Below, one piece after another: positions 56,141 through 64,000 of a stretch of 64,000 nt of DNA. The notes below the pieces were generated by a model. It saw only the letters and a program-made list of their open reading frames with translations. It was not told the origin of the DNA and did no database searches. This DNA comes from Paraburkholderia fynbosensis (GTDB lineage: Bacteria > Pseudomonadota > Gammaproteobacteria > Burkholderiales > Burkholderiaceae). Made by a program: the position numbers and the translations under genes. Every line of letters begins with the position of its first letter. The first letter of the stretch is position 1. Where the stretch lies: NCBI RefSeq assembly GCF_902859935.1, contig NZ_CADIKI010000002.1, forward strand, positions 496,001 to 560,000, given 5' to 3'.

Positions 56141-57608
56141 GCGCACCGTATCGCGCCTGCTGATCGTGCTTGCCTCCGCCGCGCAGACGAGTACCGCGGC
56201 GGCAGCCGACCTGCTCAGCGTCGCCGCTCTGGCCGCCGACCATGACGCGGACCTGGCCGCCTCGCGCGCGGGTTCCCGGGCCGCGCGCGAGGCGCTGCCC
56301 AAAGCCCGCGCGGCGTTGTTGCCGCAACTGTCGGGCGGCTGGGGACGCGCCTACAACCGCACGGCGATCGAGGGTTTCCCACGCGACAGCTACTGGCAGA
56401 ACGGCTGGACTGTCGAGCTGTCGCAACCGGTCTTCGACTGGGGCCGCTGGACGGCCTTCCGGCAGGCCGACCTGATCGGCGCGCGCGGGGTGGTCGATGC
56501 GGCGCGCGCGCAGCAGGCGGCCATTCTGCAGGCGGTACGCGCGTACTTCGACGAACTCGCCGCCGAAGACGAACTGGCCCGCGCCGACGACTACACGGCC
56601 GCGCTCGAACAACACATGGTTCAGCTGCATCGGCGGCAGGCGGCGGGCGAGGCGACTGTGATCGACTTGCAGGAGGCCGAGGCGGCGCGCGAGCAGGCGC
56701 AGGTGCAGCAACTGGATGCTCGCAGCGATTTGCAACTGCGGCGGCTCTCGCTCGAACAGATCACAGGGCAGCCGTTTGCGGGGTTGTCGCGGCTGCCGGA
56801 TACCGTGTCGATGCCGTGCCTGAGTCCCGACAACGAGGCCAGCTGGATCGCGCAGGCTGAAGCACACGACTATCTGGTGCAGTTGAAGCAGATCGACCGG
56901 CGCATCGCGCAATTCGACGTCGAGAAGGCGCGGGCGAGAAATCTGCCGGTCGTGAACCTGACGGCGAGCCATACGCCGGCAGGCGCCGCCTCCGGCTACT
57001 CCCGTCCGACGACGACCACCACCGCAATGCTGTCGGTGACGATTCCGATTTTCGAGGGCGGCGGGACGGACGCGATCATCGACGAGACGCTGGCGCTTCA
57101 GGACAAGGCGCAGGACGAACTGGTCGGCGCAACCCGGCTGGCTGGCGCGACGGCGCGGGAAAACTGGTCACGCTTTCACGACGGCGTCACGCGGGTCGAT
57201 GCGCTGACGCGTCTCGCGCAGACTTCGCACGCCGCATTACTTGCGACGCAGGTGGGCTACAAGGTGGGCAGCAGGACGAGCACCGACGTGTTGCGCGCGG
57301 CGGATTCGTTTTACGCGAATCGCCGGGATCTGATTCGGGCGCGCTACATGGCGCTTGTTGGGTTGCTGCAACTGAAGGCCGCGACGGCGGCGCTGGACCT
57401 GGACGAGGTAGCGCGGGTGAATGGTTTGCTGGTTGGCGCGGACGGGGGCAGGGCGATCGAGACGGATCGCGCCGTCGTGGAAAAAACGGATCGACGCGTT
57501 GCGCCTGAAAGCATGCCGCCGACCAGGTCGATCGACGGGCCGCCAGTGATGACGCCATTCGAAGCCTTGCGCGTCGCGCAGCGCAAACCGCTTGCGGCGG
57601 CTCCTTGA
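56133..57608 (+). CDS. TolC-family outer membrane channel protein
   Basis: 491 residues. A signal peptide ends near AAAAD. SYWQNGWTVELSQPVFDWGRW and MLSVTIPIFEGGG are the repeated outer-membrane beta/helix motifs of the TolC/NodT family, and the helical barrels are rich in Ala, Arg and Gln. It overlaps the exporter stop by 8 bases. The last 60 residues after LLVGADGG are low complexity and may be disordered. Confidence 0.92.
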   Translation: MNKRTVSRLLIVLASAAQTSTAAAADLLSVAALAADHDADLAASRAGSRAAREALPKARAALLPQLSGGWGRAYNRTAIEGFPRDSYWQNGWTVELSQPVFDWGRWTAFRQADLIGARGVVDAARAQQAAILQAVRAYFDELAAEDELARADDYTAALEQHMVQLHRRQAAGEATVIDLQEAEAAREQAQVQQLDARSDLQLRRLSLEQITGQPFAGLSRLPDTVSMPCLSPDNEASWIAQAEAHDYLVQLKQIDRRIAQFDVEKARARNLPVVNLTASHTPAGAASGYSRPTTTTTAMLSVTIPIFEGGGTDAIIDETLALQDKAQDELVGATRLAGATARENWSRFHDGVTRVDALTRLAQTSHAALLATQVGYKVGSRTSTDVLRAADSFYANRRDLIRARYMALVGLLQLKAATAALDLDEVARVNGLLVGADGGRAIETDRAVVEKTDRRVAPESMPPTRSIDGPPVMTPFEALRVAQRKPLAAAP

Positions 57609-57667
57609 CCGGAGCGGCTGGGGCTAGGCCGAAATGCTGGCGAATGCCGGCTGCATTGGGCAAACAA

Positions 57668-57705
57668 AAAAACCCCGGGAGCCTGCGGCTAACGGGGTTT
57701 TTCAT
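57668..57705. terminator. Bidirectional terminator of the TolC-type gene and ssrA
   Basis: AAAAACCCCG and CGGGGTTTTT pair over 10 bp with a 15-base loop and T-rich tails on both strands. It lies after the TolC-type gene on the plus strand and after ssrA on the minus strand. Confidence 0.9.
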
Positions 57706-57730
57706 ACAACGCTATTGCTTGCGCGGTGTT

Positions 57731-58100
57731 TGGTGGAGGCGGCGGGAATCGAACCCGCGTCCAGAAGCACTCTACGACCAGTTCTACATGTTTAGTTCTG
57801 TCATTTGATTTAACCCCAGTGACGCGGACGAACACGCTGCACTAAAGCGATTCACTAGATTTTCGACCCGGGCGTCGTGACGCCGCCAAGGCTTAACTGA
57901 CGTATATGACCTCTGTCGGTATTGCTACCGGTCTTGCGACACTAGCCCGTCAGTGAACTAGGCAGAGGACGGCGGCCCTTAGGCTGCCAGTGCGAACGTA
58001 TCGTCGTTTGCAGTTACGTTTTTCCCATTGATTAACGAGGTGACGGGTCCTCGACATGCCCTAGCCGCTTCGCAACCCCTGTCGAAACCAGGTCGCCCCC
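57731..58100 (-). ncRNA. ssrA: tmRNA
   Basis: 370 nt. The 5' end GGGGGCGACC pairs with the 3' end CGCCTCCACCA to make the tRNA-like acceptor stem; the T-loop reads GGTTCGATTCC. The tag reading frame on the minus strand encodes ANDDTFALAA followed by TAA, the Burkholderia-type proteolysis tag. tmRNA rescues stalled ribosomes with SmpB. The 3' CCA is encoded. Confidence 0.95.
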
Positions 58101-58196
58101 GCGGTTCGTTGCTCAAGATTTCTGAGCCAGAAGCAGATTTTACAGTAGTTTGACGGCCGCGTCCTGACTCATTGGCATAGCGGCCACCGTGGTGCT

Positions 58197-58910
58197 TCAG
58201 CCAATATCGCGCAGCAGCTTCTGCAATTCGCCCGGCGATTGGACGACATGCTGTGCATGCCACTGCGTCGGTGGAATGTCGTTGCCGCAGTAGCCGTACG
58301 CGGCTGCCACGGTCTTCATGCCCGCCGCGAAACCGGCCTGCACGTCGCGCAGGTCGTCGCCCACATAGACGATGCGCTCCGGCGCCACGTCCAGTTCCTG
58401 CGCGGCGTGCAGCAAAGGCGCCGGGTGCGGCTTCGAATGCGCAGTCGTGTCGCCGCTCACCACGCAGCCCGCGCGCTCTTCGAGCCCAAGCTGCGCGACC
58501 AGCGGCTCGGTCAGCCGCGCCACCTTGTTCGTGACGATGCCCCAGCGCACGCCACGCGCATCGAGATCGTCGAGCAGTTCGGGGATGCCGGGAAAGAGCG
58601 TCGTCTCGATGCACAAGTCCGCTTCGTAGTTGGCGAGAAACTCTTCGCGCATCGACGCAAACTCGTGATTGTCCGGGCCGATGCCGAACGCGCCGCCGAT
58701 CAGCCCGCGCGCCCCCGCTGATGCCAGCGGACGCAGGTCTTCGAGCGGCACCATCTCGAGGCCGCGGTCGTGGCGCATCTTGTTGACGGCGGCCGCGAGA
58801 TCGGGCGCCGTGTCGGCCATCGTGCCATCGAGATCGAACAGCACAGCCTGGCAAAGACCGAGCGCGTTGTCGTTGTCTTCTCGTTGGGGCAGGGCAGTAG
58901 GGTCGCTCAT
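58197..58910 (-). CDS. gph: Phosphoglycolate phosphatase
   Basis: 237 residues, HAD superfamily. VLFDLDGTMADTAPDLAAAVNKM carries the nucleophile Asp, GIVTNK motif II, and KPHPAPLL with YVGDDLRDV motifs III and IV. It dephosphorylates 2-phosphoglycolate. It follows ubiG on the same strand, as in many Burkholderia genomes; the two are 31 bases apart. Confidence 0.93.
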   Translation of the reverse strand: MSDPTALPQREDNDNALGLCQAVLFDLDGTMADTAPDLAAAVNKMRHDRGLEMVPLEDLRPLASAGARGLIGGAFGIGPDNHEFASMREEFLANYEADLCIETTLFPGIPELLDDLDARGVRWGIVTNKVARLTEPLVAQLGLEERAGCVVSGDTTAHSKPHPAPLLHAAQELDVAPERIVYVGDDLRDVQAGFAAGMKTVAAAYGYCGNDIPPTQWHAQHVVQSPGELQKLLRDIG

Positions 58911-58941
58911 TATCGGATTGGGTTGGGCATGTCGGGGCGGA

Positions 58942-59640
58942 TCAGGCGTCGCGGCGGCAGGCGAGCAGGTAGTTCACGCTCGTGTCGGCGGACAGCGTGA
59001 AATGCTTGCTGAGCGGGTTGTAGACGATGCCTTTGATGTCGGCCGCGCGCAGGCCGGCGGCGCGCACGAAGCTCGCCAATTCCGACGGACGGATGAAACG
59101 CGCGTAGTCGTGCGTGCCCTTGGGCAGCATCCGCGCGATGTATTCGGCACCGATCACCGCGAACAGATACGACTTCACGTTGCGGTTCAACGTGGAAAAG
59201 AACACCCAGCCGCCGGGCTTCACCAGCGTCTTGCAGGCCTCGACGATCGCACCGGGCACGGGCACGTGTTCGAGCATTTCCATGCAGGTGACCACGTCGT
59301 ACGTTCCCGGTTCGCGGGCGGCGAGCGCTTCCGCGGCGATTTCTTCGTAATTAACGGTTACGCCGCTTTCAAGGCTGTGAAGATCGGCGACGCCGAGCGC
59401 TTGGGTCGACAGGTCGATGCCCTTCACGTGCGCGCCGAGACCGGCCATCGATTCGGAGAGAATCCCGCCGCCGCAGCCGATATCCAGCACTTTCTTACCC
59501 GCGAGATGCGCGTGGGCGTCGATCCAGTTCAGGCGAATGGGGTTGAGTTCGTGCAGCGGCTTGAATTCGGCATTCGGGTCCCACCACCGGTGCGCGAGGT
59601 CGCTGAATTTCTGTAGTTCGTGGGGATCGGCGTTGGTCAT
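58942..59640 (-). CDS. ubiG: Ubiquinone biosynthesis O-methyltransferase
   Basis: 232 residues. [33 protein letters not shown] is the UbiG N-terminus; [28 protein letters not shown] binds [13 protein letters not shown] and [18 protein letters not shown] follow. It performs both O-methylations in ubiquinone synthesis. ATG 59640 is chosen; the longer frame to 59901 lies partly in ompA. Confidence 0.96.
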   Translation of the reverse strand: MTNADPHELQKFSDLAHRWWDPNAEFKPLHELNPIRLNWIDAHAHLAGKKVLDIGCGGGILSESMAGLGAHVKGIDLSTQALGVADLHSLESGVTVNYEEIAAEALAAREPGTYDVVTCMEMLEHVPVPGAIVEACKTLVKPGGWVFFSTLNRNVKSYLFAVIGAEYIARMLPKGTHDYARFIRPSELASFVRAAGLRAADIKGIVYNPLSKHFTLSADTSVNYLLACRRDA

Positions 59641-59830
59641 GGCGAAAGCTGCCTCGATGAGAGCGGTGAGCGGGCGCTCGAGGATAAACCCTGAGTATAT
59701 AGGTCGAGGGACAGGGCGGCAAAAGGACGGCTCGTGGCATCGCCTCGACAGGTGCCCGTGCGGCTTGGTGGGCGACGCTCGCGGCTGCCACAGGGCGACG
59801 CGACCTGCATTGCGCGACCGGCTATGCATA

Positions 59831-59857
59831 AAAAAAGCCCCGCCGAAGCGGGGCTTT
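59831..59857 (-). terminator. Rho-independent terminator of ompA
   Basis: AAAGCCCCGC and GCGGGGCTTT pair over 10 bp with a CGAA tetraloop, and the minus strand ends in a run of seven T. It lies 21 bases after the ompA stop. Confidence 0.93.
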
Positions 59858-59878
59858 GATACTGCGGCAACCTGAAGC

Positions 59879-60526
59879 TTACTGCTTCGGCGTGCCCACA
59901 ACTTCGACTTCCACGCGACGATCCGGTGCGAGGCAGGCGATGAGTTGCTTGCGGTTCTTCTGGTTGCAACCGGTCGTGACCGGGTTGCGACGGCCCTTGC
60001 CTTCCGTATAGATACGGTTGGCTTCGATGCCCTTGCTCACCAGGAATGCCTTCACAGCTTGAGCGCGGCGCATCGACAGACGGTCGTTGTACTTGTCCGT
60101 ACCGATACGGTCCGTGTGACCCGTTGCGACGACGACTTCCAGGTTGATGCCTTGGATCTTCGATGCGAGTTCGCTCAGCTTTTCCTTGCCGGCCGGCTTC
60201 AGAATTGCCTTGTCGAAGTCGAACAGCGCGTCAGCTTGATACGTAATCTTTTCGCTAGAGATAGCCGGTGCGGGTGCGACCGGTGCTGGCGGGGTCGGAG
60301 CCTGGGCAACCAGGGCGCCGTCGCACTTGGCGTTGGCCGTTGCCGGCGTCCAGAATGCATCGCGCCAGCAAAGCTCGTTCGTGCCGTTCATCCACACGTA
60401 TTCGCCGGTACCATTCACCCAGTTGTCGTTCGTAGCTTGTCGCGACGCCGGCACCGACTGCGCCACGGCGGATGCAGCCATAACTGCGGTAGCTGCAATG
60501 AACGCGAGCTTTGAAAGTTTATTCAT
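59879..60526 (-). CDS. ompA: OmpA family outer membrane protein
   Basis: 215 residues. A signal peptide ends near ASAVAQS. A short region with a two-Cys segment ([22 protein letters not shown]) precedes the C-terminal OmpA domain: [44 protein letters not shown] and the peptidoglycan-binding Asp and Arg. The N-terminal eight-stranded barrel is absent, as in the shorter Burkholderia OmpA proteins. AGAGGAG lies before the ATG. Confidence 0.92.
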   Translation of the reverse strand: MNKLSKLAFIAATAVMAASAVAQSVPASRQATNDNWVNGTGEYVWMNGTNELCWRDAFWTPATANAKCDGALVAQAPTPPAPVAPAPAISSEKITYQADALFDFDKAILKPAGKEKLSELASKIQGINLEVVVATGHTDRIGTDKYNDRLSMRRAQAVKAFLVSKGIEANRIYTEGKGRRNPVTTGCNQKNRKQLIACLAPDRRVEVEVVGTPKQ

Positions 60527-61004
60527 ATTTCTCCTCTCGAAATTGAGATTACCGCAGGTTTACTGCGAGCCTGTTGACGAAGACAAGTCATACATTGCTC
60601 GAAGTATAACATTGGTGCGGAACAAAAAACTTGGTGTGTAGACTTCGAGCAGTGTCTAACTCTTTGTGCGTTGGCATTTTGCCATATCGTTCCCTTCCGA
60701 CGATAAAAAAATCCGCGCCCGATCAAATCCCCCTTTAATTGTGGTGCATGCGCAACAGAAGCAATCGCCTGGAGGGGCCGCCAGTCATGGCTGAGCGGCG
60801 GATTGCCCCACGCACGAATCGCGCCTGGGCGGCAAGAAAACGGAGTCCCCGCGAGCGCCTCGCGGAACTCCTGCTAGTAGGTATACGTACCCTCGGCGGA
60901 GGCGGATTCACGGCATGTTAGAATCGCGTGATGCGTTGCGCCTGCAATGCTTACGCGAAGGCGCGGGGTTGATCCGTTGCCTTGGCATGTAAAAGATACG
61001 GATA
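60527..61004. other. Intergenic region between ompA and gyrA
   Basis: About 478 bases between divergent genes. Contains the ompA promoter and presumably that of gyrA. A short open frame at 60739-60921 lacks features of a real gene. No RNA or riboswitch recognised. Confidence 0.5.
60602..60607 (-). promoter_or_regulatory. Possible ompA -10 box
   Basis: TATACT on the minus strand, about 75 bases before the ompA ATG. The -35 region is only weakly recognisable. Confidence 0.35.
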
Positions 61005-63641
61005 ATGGATCAATTCGCCAAAGAGACTCTGCCAATCTCCCTAGAGGAGGAAATGCGCCGTTCGTATCTCGATTACGCGATGAGCGTGATCGTAGGGCGT
61101 GCGCTTCCCGATGTTCGCGATGGCCTGAAGCCGGTGCACCGGCGCGTGCTGTACGCGATGCACGAACTGAACAACGACTGGAACCGCGCGTACAAGAAGT
61201 CGGCGCGTATCGTCGGCGACGTCATCGGTAAATACCACCCGCACGGCGACACGGCTGTATACGACACCATCGTCCGGATGGCGCAGAATTTCTCGCTGCG
61301 CTACATGCTAGTGGACGGCCAAGGCAACTTCGGTTCCGTCGACGGCGACAACGCCGCGGCGATGCGCTACACCGAAATCCGCATGGCGAAGATCGGCCAC
61401 GAACTGCTGGCCGACATCGACAAGGAAACGGTCGACTTCACGCCGAACTACGACGGCAGCGAAAACGAGCCGGCCATCCTGCCCGCGCGCATTCCAAATC
61501 TGCTGATCAATGGCTCCTCCGGCATCGCGGTCGGCATGGCGACCAACATTCCGCCGCACAACCTCAACGAGGTCGTCGACGCCTGCCAGCATCTGCTGAA
61601 GAATCCGCAAGCCACGATCGACGAACTGATCGAGATCATTCCTGCGCCCGACTTCCCGACCGCCGGCATCATTTACGGCGTGGCCGGCGTGCGCGACGGC
61701 TATCGCACGGGCCGCGGCCGCGTGGTGATGCGCGCGCTCACGCACTTCGAGGAAATCGATCGCGGCCAGCGCATGGCGATCATCGTTGACGAACTGCCGT
61801 ACCAGGTCAACAAGCGCTCGCTGCTCGAGCGCATCGCCGAGCTGGTCAATGAGAAGAAGCTCGAAGGCATTTCCGACATCCGCGACGAGTCCGATAAGAG
61901 CGGCATGCGCGTCGTGATCGAGTTGAAGCGCGGCGAAGTGCCGGAAGTGGTGCTCAACAATCTGTATAAGGCCACGCAGCTTCAGGACACCTTCGGCATG
62001 AACATGGTCGCGCTGGTCGACGGCCAGCCGAAGCTGCTCAACCTGAAGGAAATGCTGTCGTGCTTCCTGTCGCATCGCCGGGAAGTGCTAACGCGGCGAA
62101 CTGTATACGAACTGCGCAAGGCCCGCGAACGCGGTCACGTGCTCGAAGGCCTCGCGGTCGCGCTCGCCAACATCGACGAGTTCATCGCGATCATCAAGGC
62201 CGCGCCGACTCCGCCGATCGCCAAGCAGGAATTGATGGCGCGTCCGTGGGATTCGTCGCTGGTGCGCGAGATGTTGTCGCGCGCCGAGACGGAAAACGCG
62301 TCGGCCGGCGGTCGTGAAGCCTACCGTCCGGACGGGTTGAACCCGTCGTTCGGTATGCAATCCGATGGCCTCTACCGGTTGTCCGACACCCAGGCTCAGG
62401 AAATTCTGCAGATGCGTCTGCAGCGCCTGACCGGTCTGGAGCAGGACAAGATCATCGGCGAGTACCGCGAAGTGATGGCGCAGATCGCCGACTTGCTGGA
62501 CATTCTGGCTCGTCCGGAACGCATTACGGCGATCATCGTCGACGAACTCGCGTCTATCAAAGCCGAATTCGGCGACGCGCGCCGCTCGAAGATCGAGCTG
62601 AACGCCACCGAGCTGAACACCGAAGATCTGATCACGCCGCAGGAAATGGTCGTGACCATGTCGCATGCGGGCTACGTGAAATCACAGCCGCTGTCCGAGT
62701 ACAGCGCGCAGAAGCGGGGCGGTCGCGGCAAACAGGCCACGGCGATGAAAGAAGACGACTGGATCGACACGCTGTTCATCGCGAACACGCACGATCACAT
62801 TCTGTGCTTCTCGAATCGCGGACGCGTCTACAGCGTGAAAGTCTACGAAGTTCCGCAGGGTTCGCGGAATTCGCGAGGCCGTCCGATCATCAATATCTTC
62901 CCGCTTCAGGAAGGCGAAAAGATTACGGTTGTTTTGCCGGTCAAGGAATTTTCGGCTGACAAGTTCGTCTTTATGGGCACCGCGTTAGGAACCGTCAAGA
63001 AGACGCCGCTGGAAGCCTTTGGCCGCGTGTTGCGCAAGGGTATTATTGCCGTCGGTCTGGATGATGGCGATTACCTGATCGGCGCAGCGATTACGGACGG
63101 TCAGCACGACGTGATGCTGTTCTCGGATTCGGGCAAGGCGGTTCGCTTCGATGAGAACGATGTGCGTCCGATGGGTCGGGAGGCGCGCGGCGTGCGCGGC
63201 ATGCAGCTCGAAGACGGACAGAACGTGATCGCGTTGCTGGTCGCCGGCGACGAGCAGCAGTCGGTGCTCACCGCTACCGAAAACGGCTTCGGCAAGCGTA
63301 CGCCGATCATCGAGTACACGCGGCACGGGCGCGGCACGAAGGGCATGATCGCGATCCAGACGTCGGAGCGCAACGGCAAGGTCGTCGCCGCCACGCTGGT
63401 GGATCAGGAAGCGCAGATCATGCTGATCACCAATACGGGTGTGCTGATTCGCACGCGCGTGTCGGAGATCCGCGAAATGGGACGTGCAACCCAAGGTGTT
63501 ACACTCATCAGCCTCGACGAAGGGACCAAACTTTCCGGTCTGCAACAGGTTGCTGAGGCCGTAACGGAGGGTGACGTGGAAGGCGACGCCGAAGGTCCTG
63601 CCGAAGGTGGCAACGGCAGTGAAGACGGTGGCGCAGCCTGA
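61005..63641 (+). CDS. gyrA: DNA gyrase subunit A
   Basis: 878 residues. The catalytic Tyr122 is in AMRYTEIRM; the quinolone-resistance region reads [15 protein letters not shown] with Thr83 and Asp87, the unmutated pair known in Burkholderia. [14 protein letters not shown] is the GyrA-box Q(K/R)RGG(R/K)G at the start of the C-terminal DNA-wrapping beta-pinwheel. The tail is acidic and Gly-rich. Introduces negative supercoils with GyrB. Confidence 0.98.
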   Translation: MDQFAKETLPISLEEEMRRSYLDYAMSVIVGRALPDVRDGLKPVHRRVLYAMHELNNDWNRAYKKSARIVGDVIGKYHPHGDTAVYDTIVRMAQNFSLRYMLVDGQGNFGSVDGDNAAAMRYTEIRMAKIGHELLADIDKETVDFTPNYDGSENEPAILPARIPNLLINGSSGIAVGMATNIPPHNLNEVVDACQHLLKNPQATIDELIEIIPAPDFPTAGIIYGVAGVRDGYRTGRGRVVMRALTHFEEIDRGQRMAIIVDELPYQVNKRSLLERIAELVNEKKLEGISDIRDESDKSGMRVVIELKRGEVPEVVLNNLYKATQLQDTFGMNMVALVDGQPKLLNLKEMLSCFLSHRREVLTRRTVYELRKARERGHVLEGLAVALANIDEFIAIIKAAPTPPIAKQELMARPWDSSLVREMLSRAETENASAGGREAYRPDGLNPSFGMQSDGLYRLSDTQAQEILQMRLQRLTGLEQDKIIGEYREVMAQIADLLDILARPERITAIIVDELASIKAEFGDARRSKIELNATELNTEDLITPQEMVVTMSHAGYVKSQPLSEYSAQKRGGRGKQATAMKEDDWIDTLFIANTHDHILCFSNRGRVYSVKVYEVPQGSRNSRGRPIINIFPLQEGEKITVVLPVKEFSADKFVFMGTALGTVKKTPLEAFGRVLRKGIIAVGLDDGDYLIGAAITDGQHDVMLFSDSGKAVRFDENDVRPMGREARGVRGMQLEDGQNVIALLVAGDEQQSVLTATENGFGKRTPIIEYTRHGRGTKGMIAIQTSERNGKVVAATLVDQEAQIMLITNTGVLIRTRVSEIREMGRATQGVTLISLDEGTKLSGLQQVAEAVTEGDVEGDAEGPAEGGNGSEDGGAA

Positions 63642-63769
63642 TTCGCGTCGGCCGATTTCAGTCTCGGTTAATGGTTGAAAGCTAAGCTGCGCCGGGAATG
63701 ATGGCGTGTCGGATCGATACGTATCCCGCGCAGCGCGCAGTTCAAGTTAATTTCTCTCAGGGAGTAATG

Positions 63770-64000
63770 ATGCAAAAACGATTCAAACAACTGATGTTGC
63801 TGGCTGCCCTCGTGCCGACCTTCGCTATGGCTCAAGCACTGCAAAGCCAGGCCCCGGCGGCCCCGGCTGCTGCCGCAGCACCGGTTGACCCGGCCAAGCA
63901 GGCTGCCATCAAGGACCTGCTGGACGCAATCGACGCGCAGAAGCTGGTCGGCGCGATCGGCAACAGCGCGCAGATGCAAGCCAAGCAACTGGTTCCGGCT
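63770..64000 (+). CDS. DUF2059 family exported protein, 3' truncated
   Basis: 77 residues are visible before the window ends. A signal peptide ends near FAMAQA, followed by an Ala/Pro-rich linker and KQAAIKDLLDAIDAQKLVGAIGNSAQMQAKQL, the start of DUF2059. Function unknown. ATG 63767 and 63770 are adjacent; GGAG lies just upstream. Confidence 0.85.
   Translation, partial: MQKRFKQLMLLAALVPTFAMAQALQSQAPAAPAAAAAPVDPAKQAAIKDLLDAIDAQKLVGAIGNSAQMQAKQLVPA

Larger units (their letters stand above)
51591..57608 (+). other. Candidate peptide natural-product and type I secretion cluster
   Basis: Region call: precursor peptide (51591), hairpin, LpxL-like acyltransferase homologue (51783), HlyD-type adaptor (52842), C39 peptidase-ABC exporter (54038) and TolC-type channel (56133). 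The last three are spaced by 2 bases and an 8-base overlap. The components of peptide export with leader removal are complete. The chemistry and product are not known. Confidence 0.75.

Noticed and set aside
60739..60921. 60-residue open frame between ompA and gyrA
   Set aside because: No ribosome site, no family, Arg-rich composition.
61005..63641. Quinolone-resistance mutation Thr83
   Set aside because: Thr83 is, to my knowledge, the ordinary residue in Burkholderia GyrA; resistance there involves change to Ile.

Overview
The window is about 64 kb of GC-rich DNA with closely packed genes. It looks like the main chromosome of a Burkholderia/Paraburkholderia-type betaproteobacterium. The support is an ssrA whose reading frame ends ANDDTFALAA, the block ssrA-gph-ubiG-ompA-gyrA followed by a DUF2059 gene, an fdsGBAD formate dehydrogenase operon with an FdsR-like regulator, and DUF2968 and DUF2848 genes. 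No tRNA, rRNA, CRISPR array, transposase or integrase was seen.

Layout. (1) 2-15829: most of an aryl polyene (xanthomonadin/flexirubin-like pigment lipid) gene cluster. It runs from an AMP-ligase/dehydratase fusion cut by the window edge, through a glycosyltransferase/acyltransferase fusion, an aromatic amino acid ammonia-lyase, thioesterase, LolA-like carrier, MMPL exporter, ketosynthase, dehydratase, ketoreductase and two more ketosynthases to a lipoprotein. A divergent methyltransferase and a flavin oxidoreductase follow. Most junctions overlap by 1-14 bases, so this is one translationally coupled operon. The acyl carrier proteins must lie upstream. (2) 15988-23689, minus strand: purine degradation (xdhA, xdhB, xdhC, an adenine-deaminase-type deaminase, guaD), which together would convert adenine and guanine to urate. 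(3) 24144-24653: dsbB. (4) 24814-29286, minus strand: a small uncharacterised catabolic set (DUF2848 protein, MFS carrier, FCD-type GntR regulator, amidase). (5) 29497-43421: mixed single genes (CPA2 antiporter, C26 glutamine amidotransferase with a long disordered N-terminus, DUF2968, a membrane-anchored unknown, GNAT, a citrate-type MFS carrier, TPR/glycosyltransferase, cation diffusion facilitator, FAD monooxygenase). (6) 43679-50181: the fds formate dehydrogenase operon and its divergent regulator. (7) 50291-51004: two small exported proteins. (8) 51591-57608: a compact candidate peptide-natural-product system. (9) 57731-64000: ssrA, gph, ubiG, ompA, gyrA and the start of a DUF2059 gene.

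The most interesting locus is region 8. A 35-residue gene encodes a short leader ending in Gly-Gly followed directly by Cys-Cys. A perfect 14-bp hairpin separates it from a LpxL-like acyltransferase homologue with an altered catalytic motif, a HlyD-type adaptor, an ABC exporter with an intact C39 peptidase domain and a TolC-type outer membrane protein. Read together, this is a complete route for making, trimming, possibly acylating and secreting a tiny peptide. The function is inferred, not shown.
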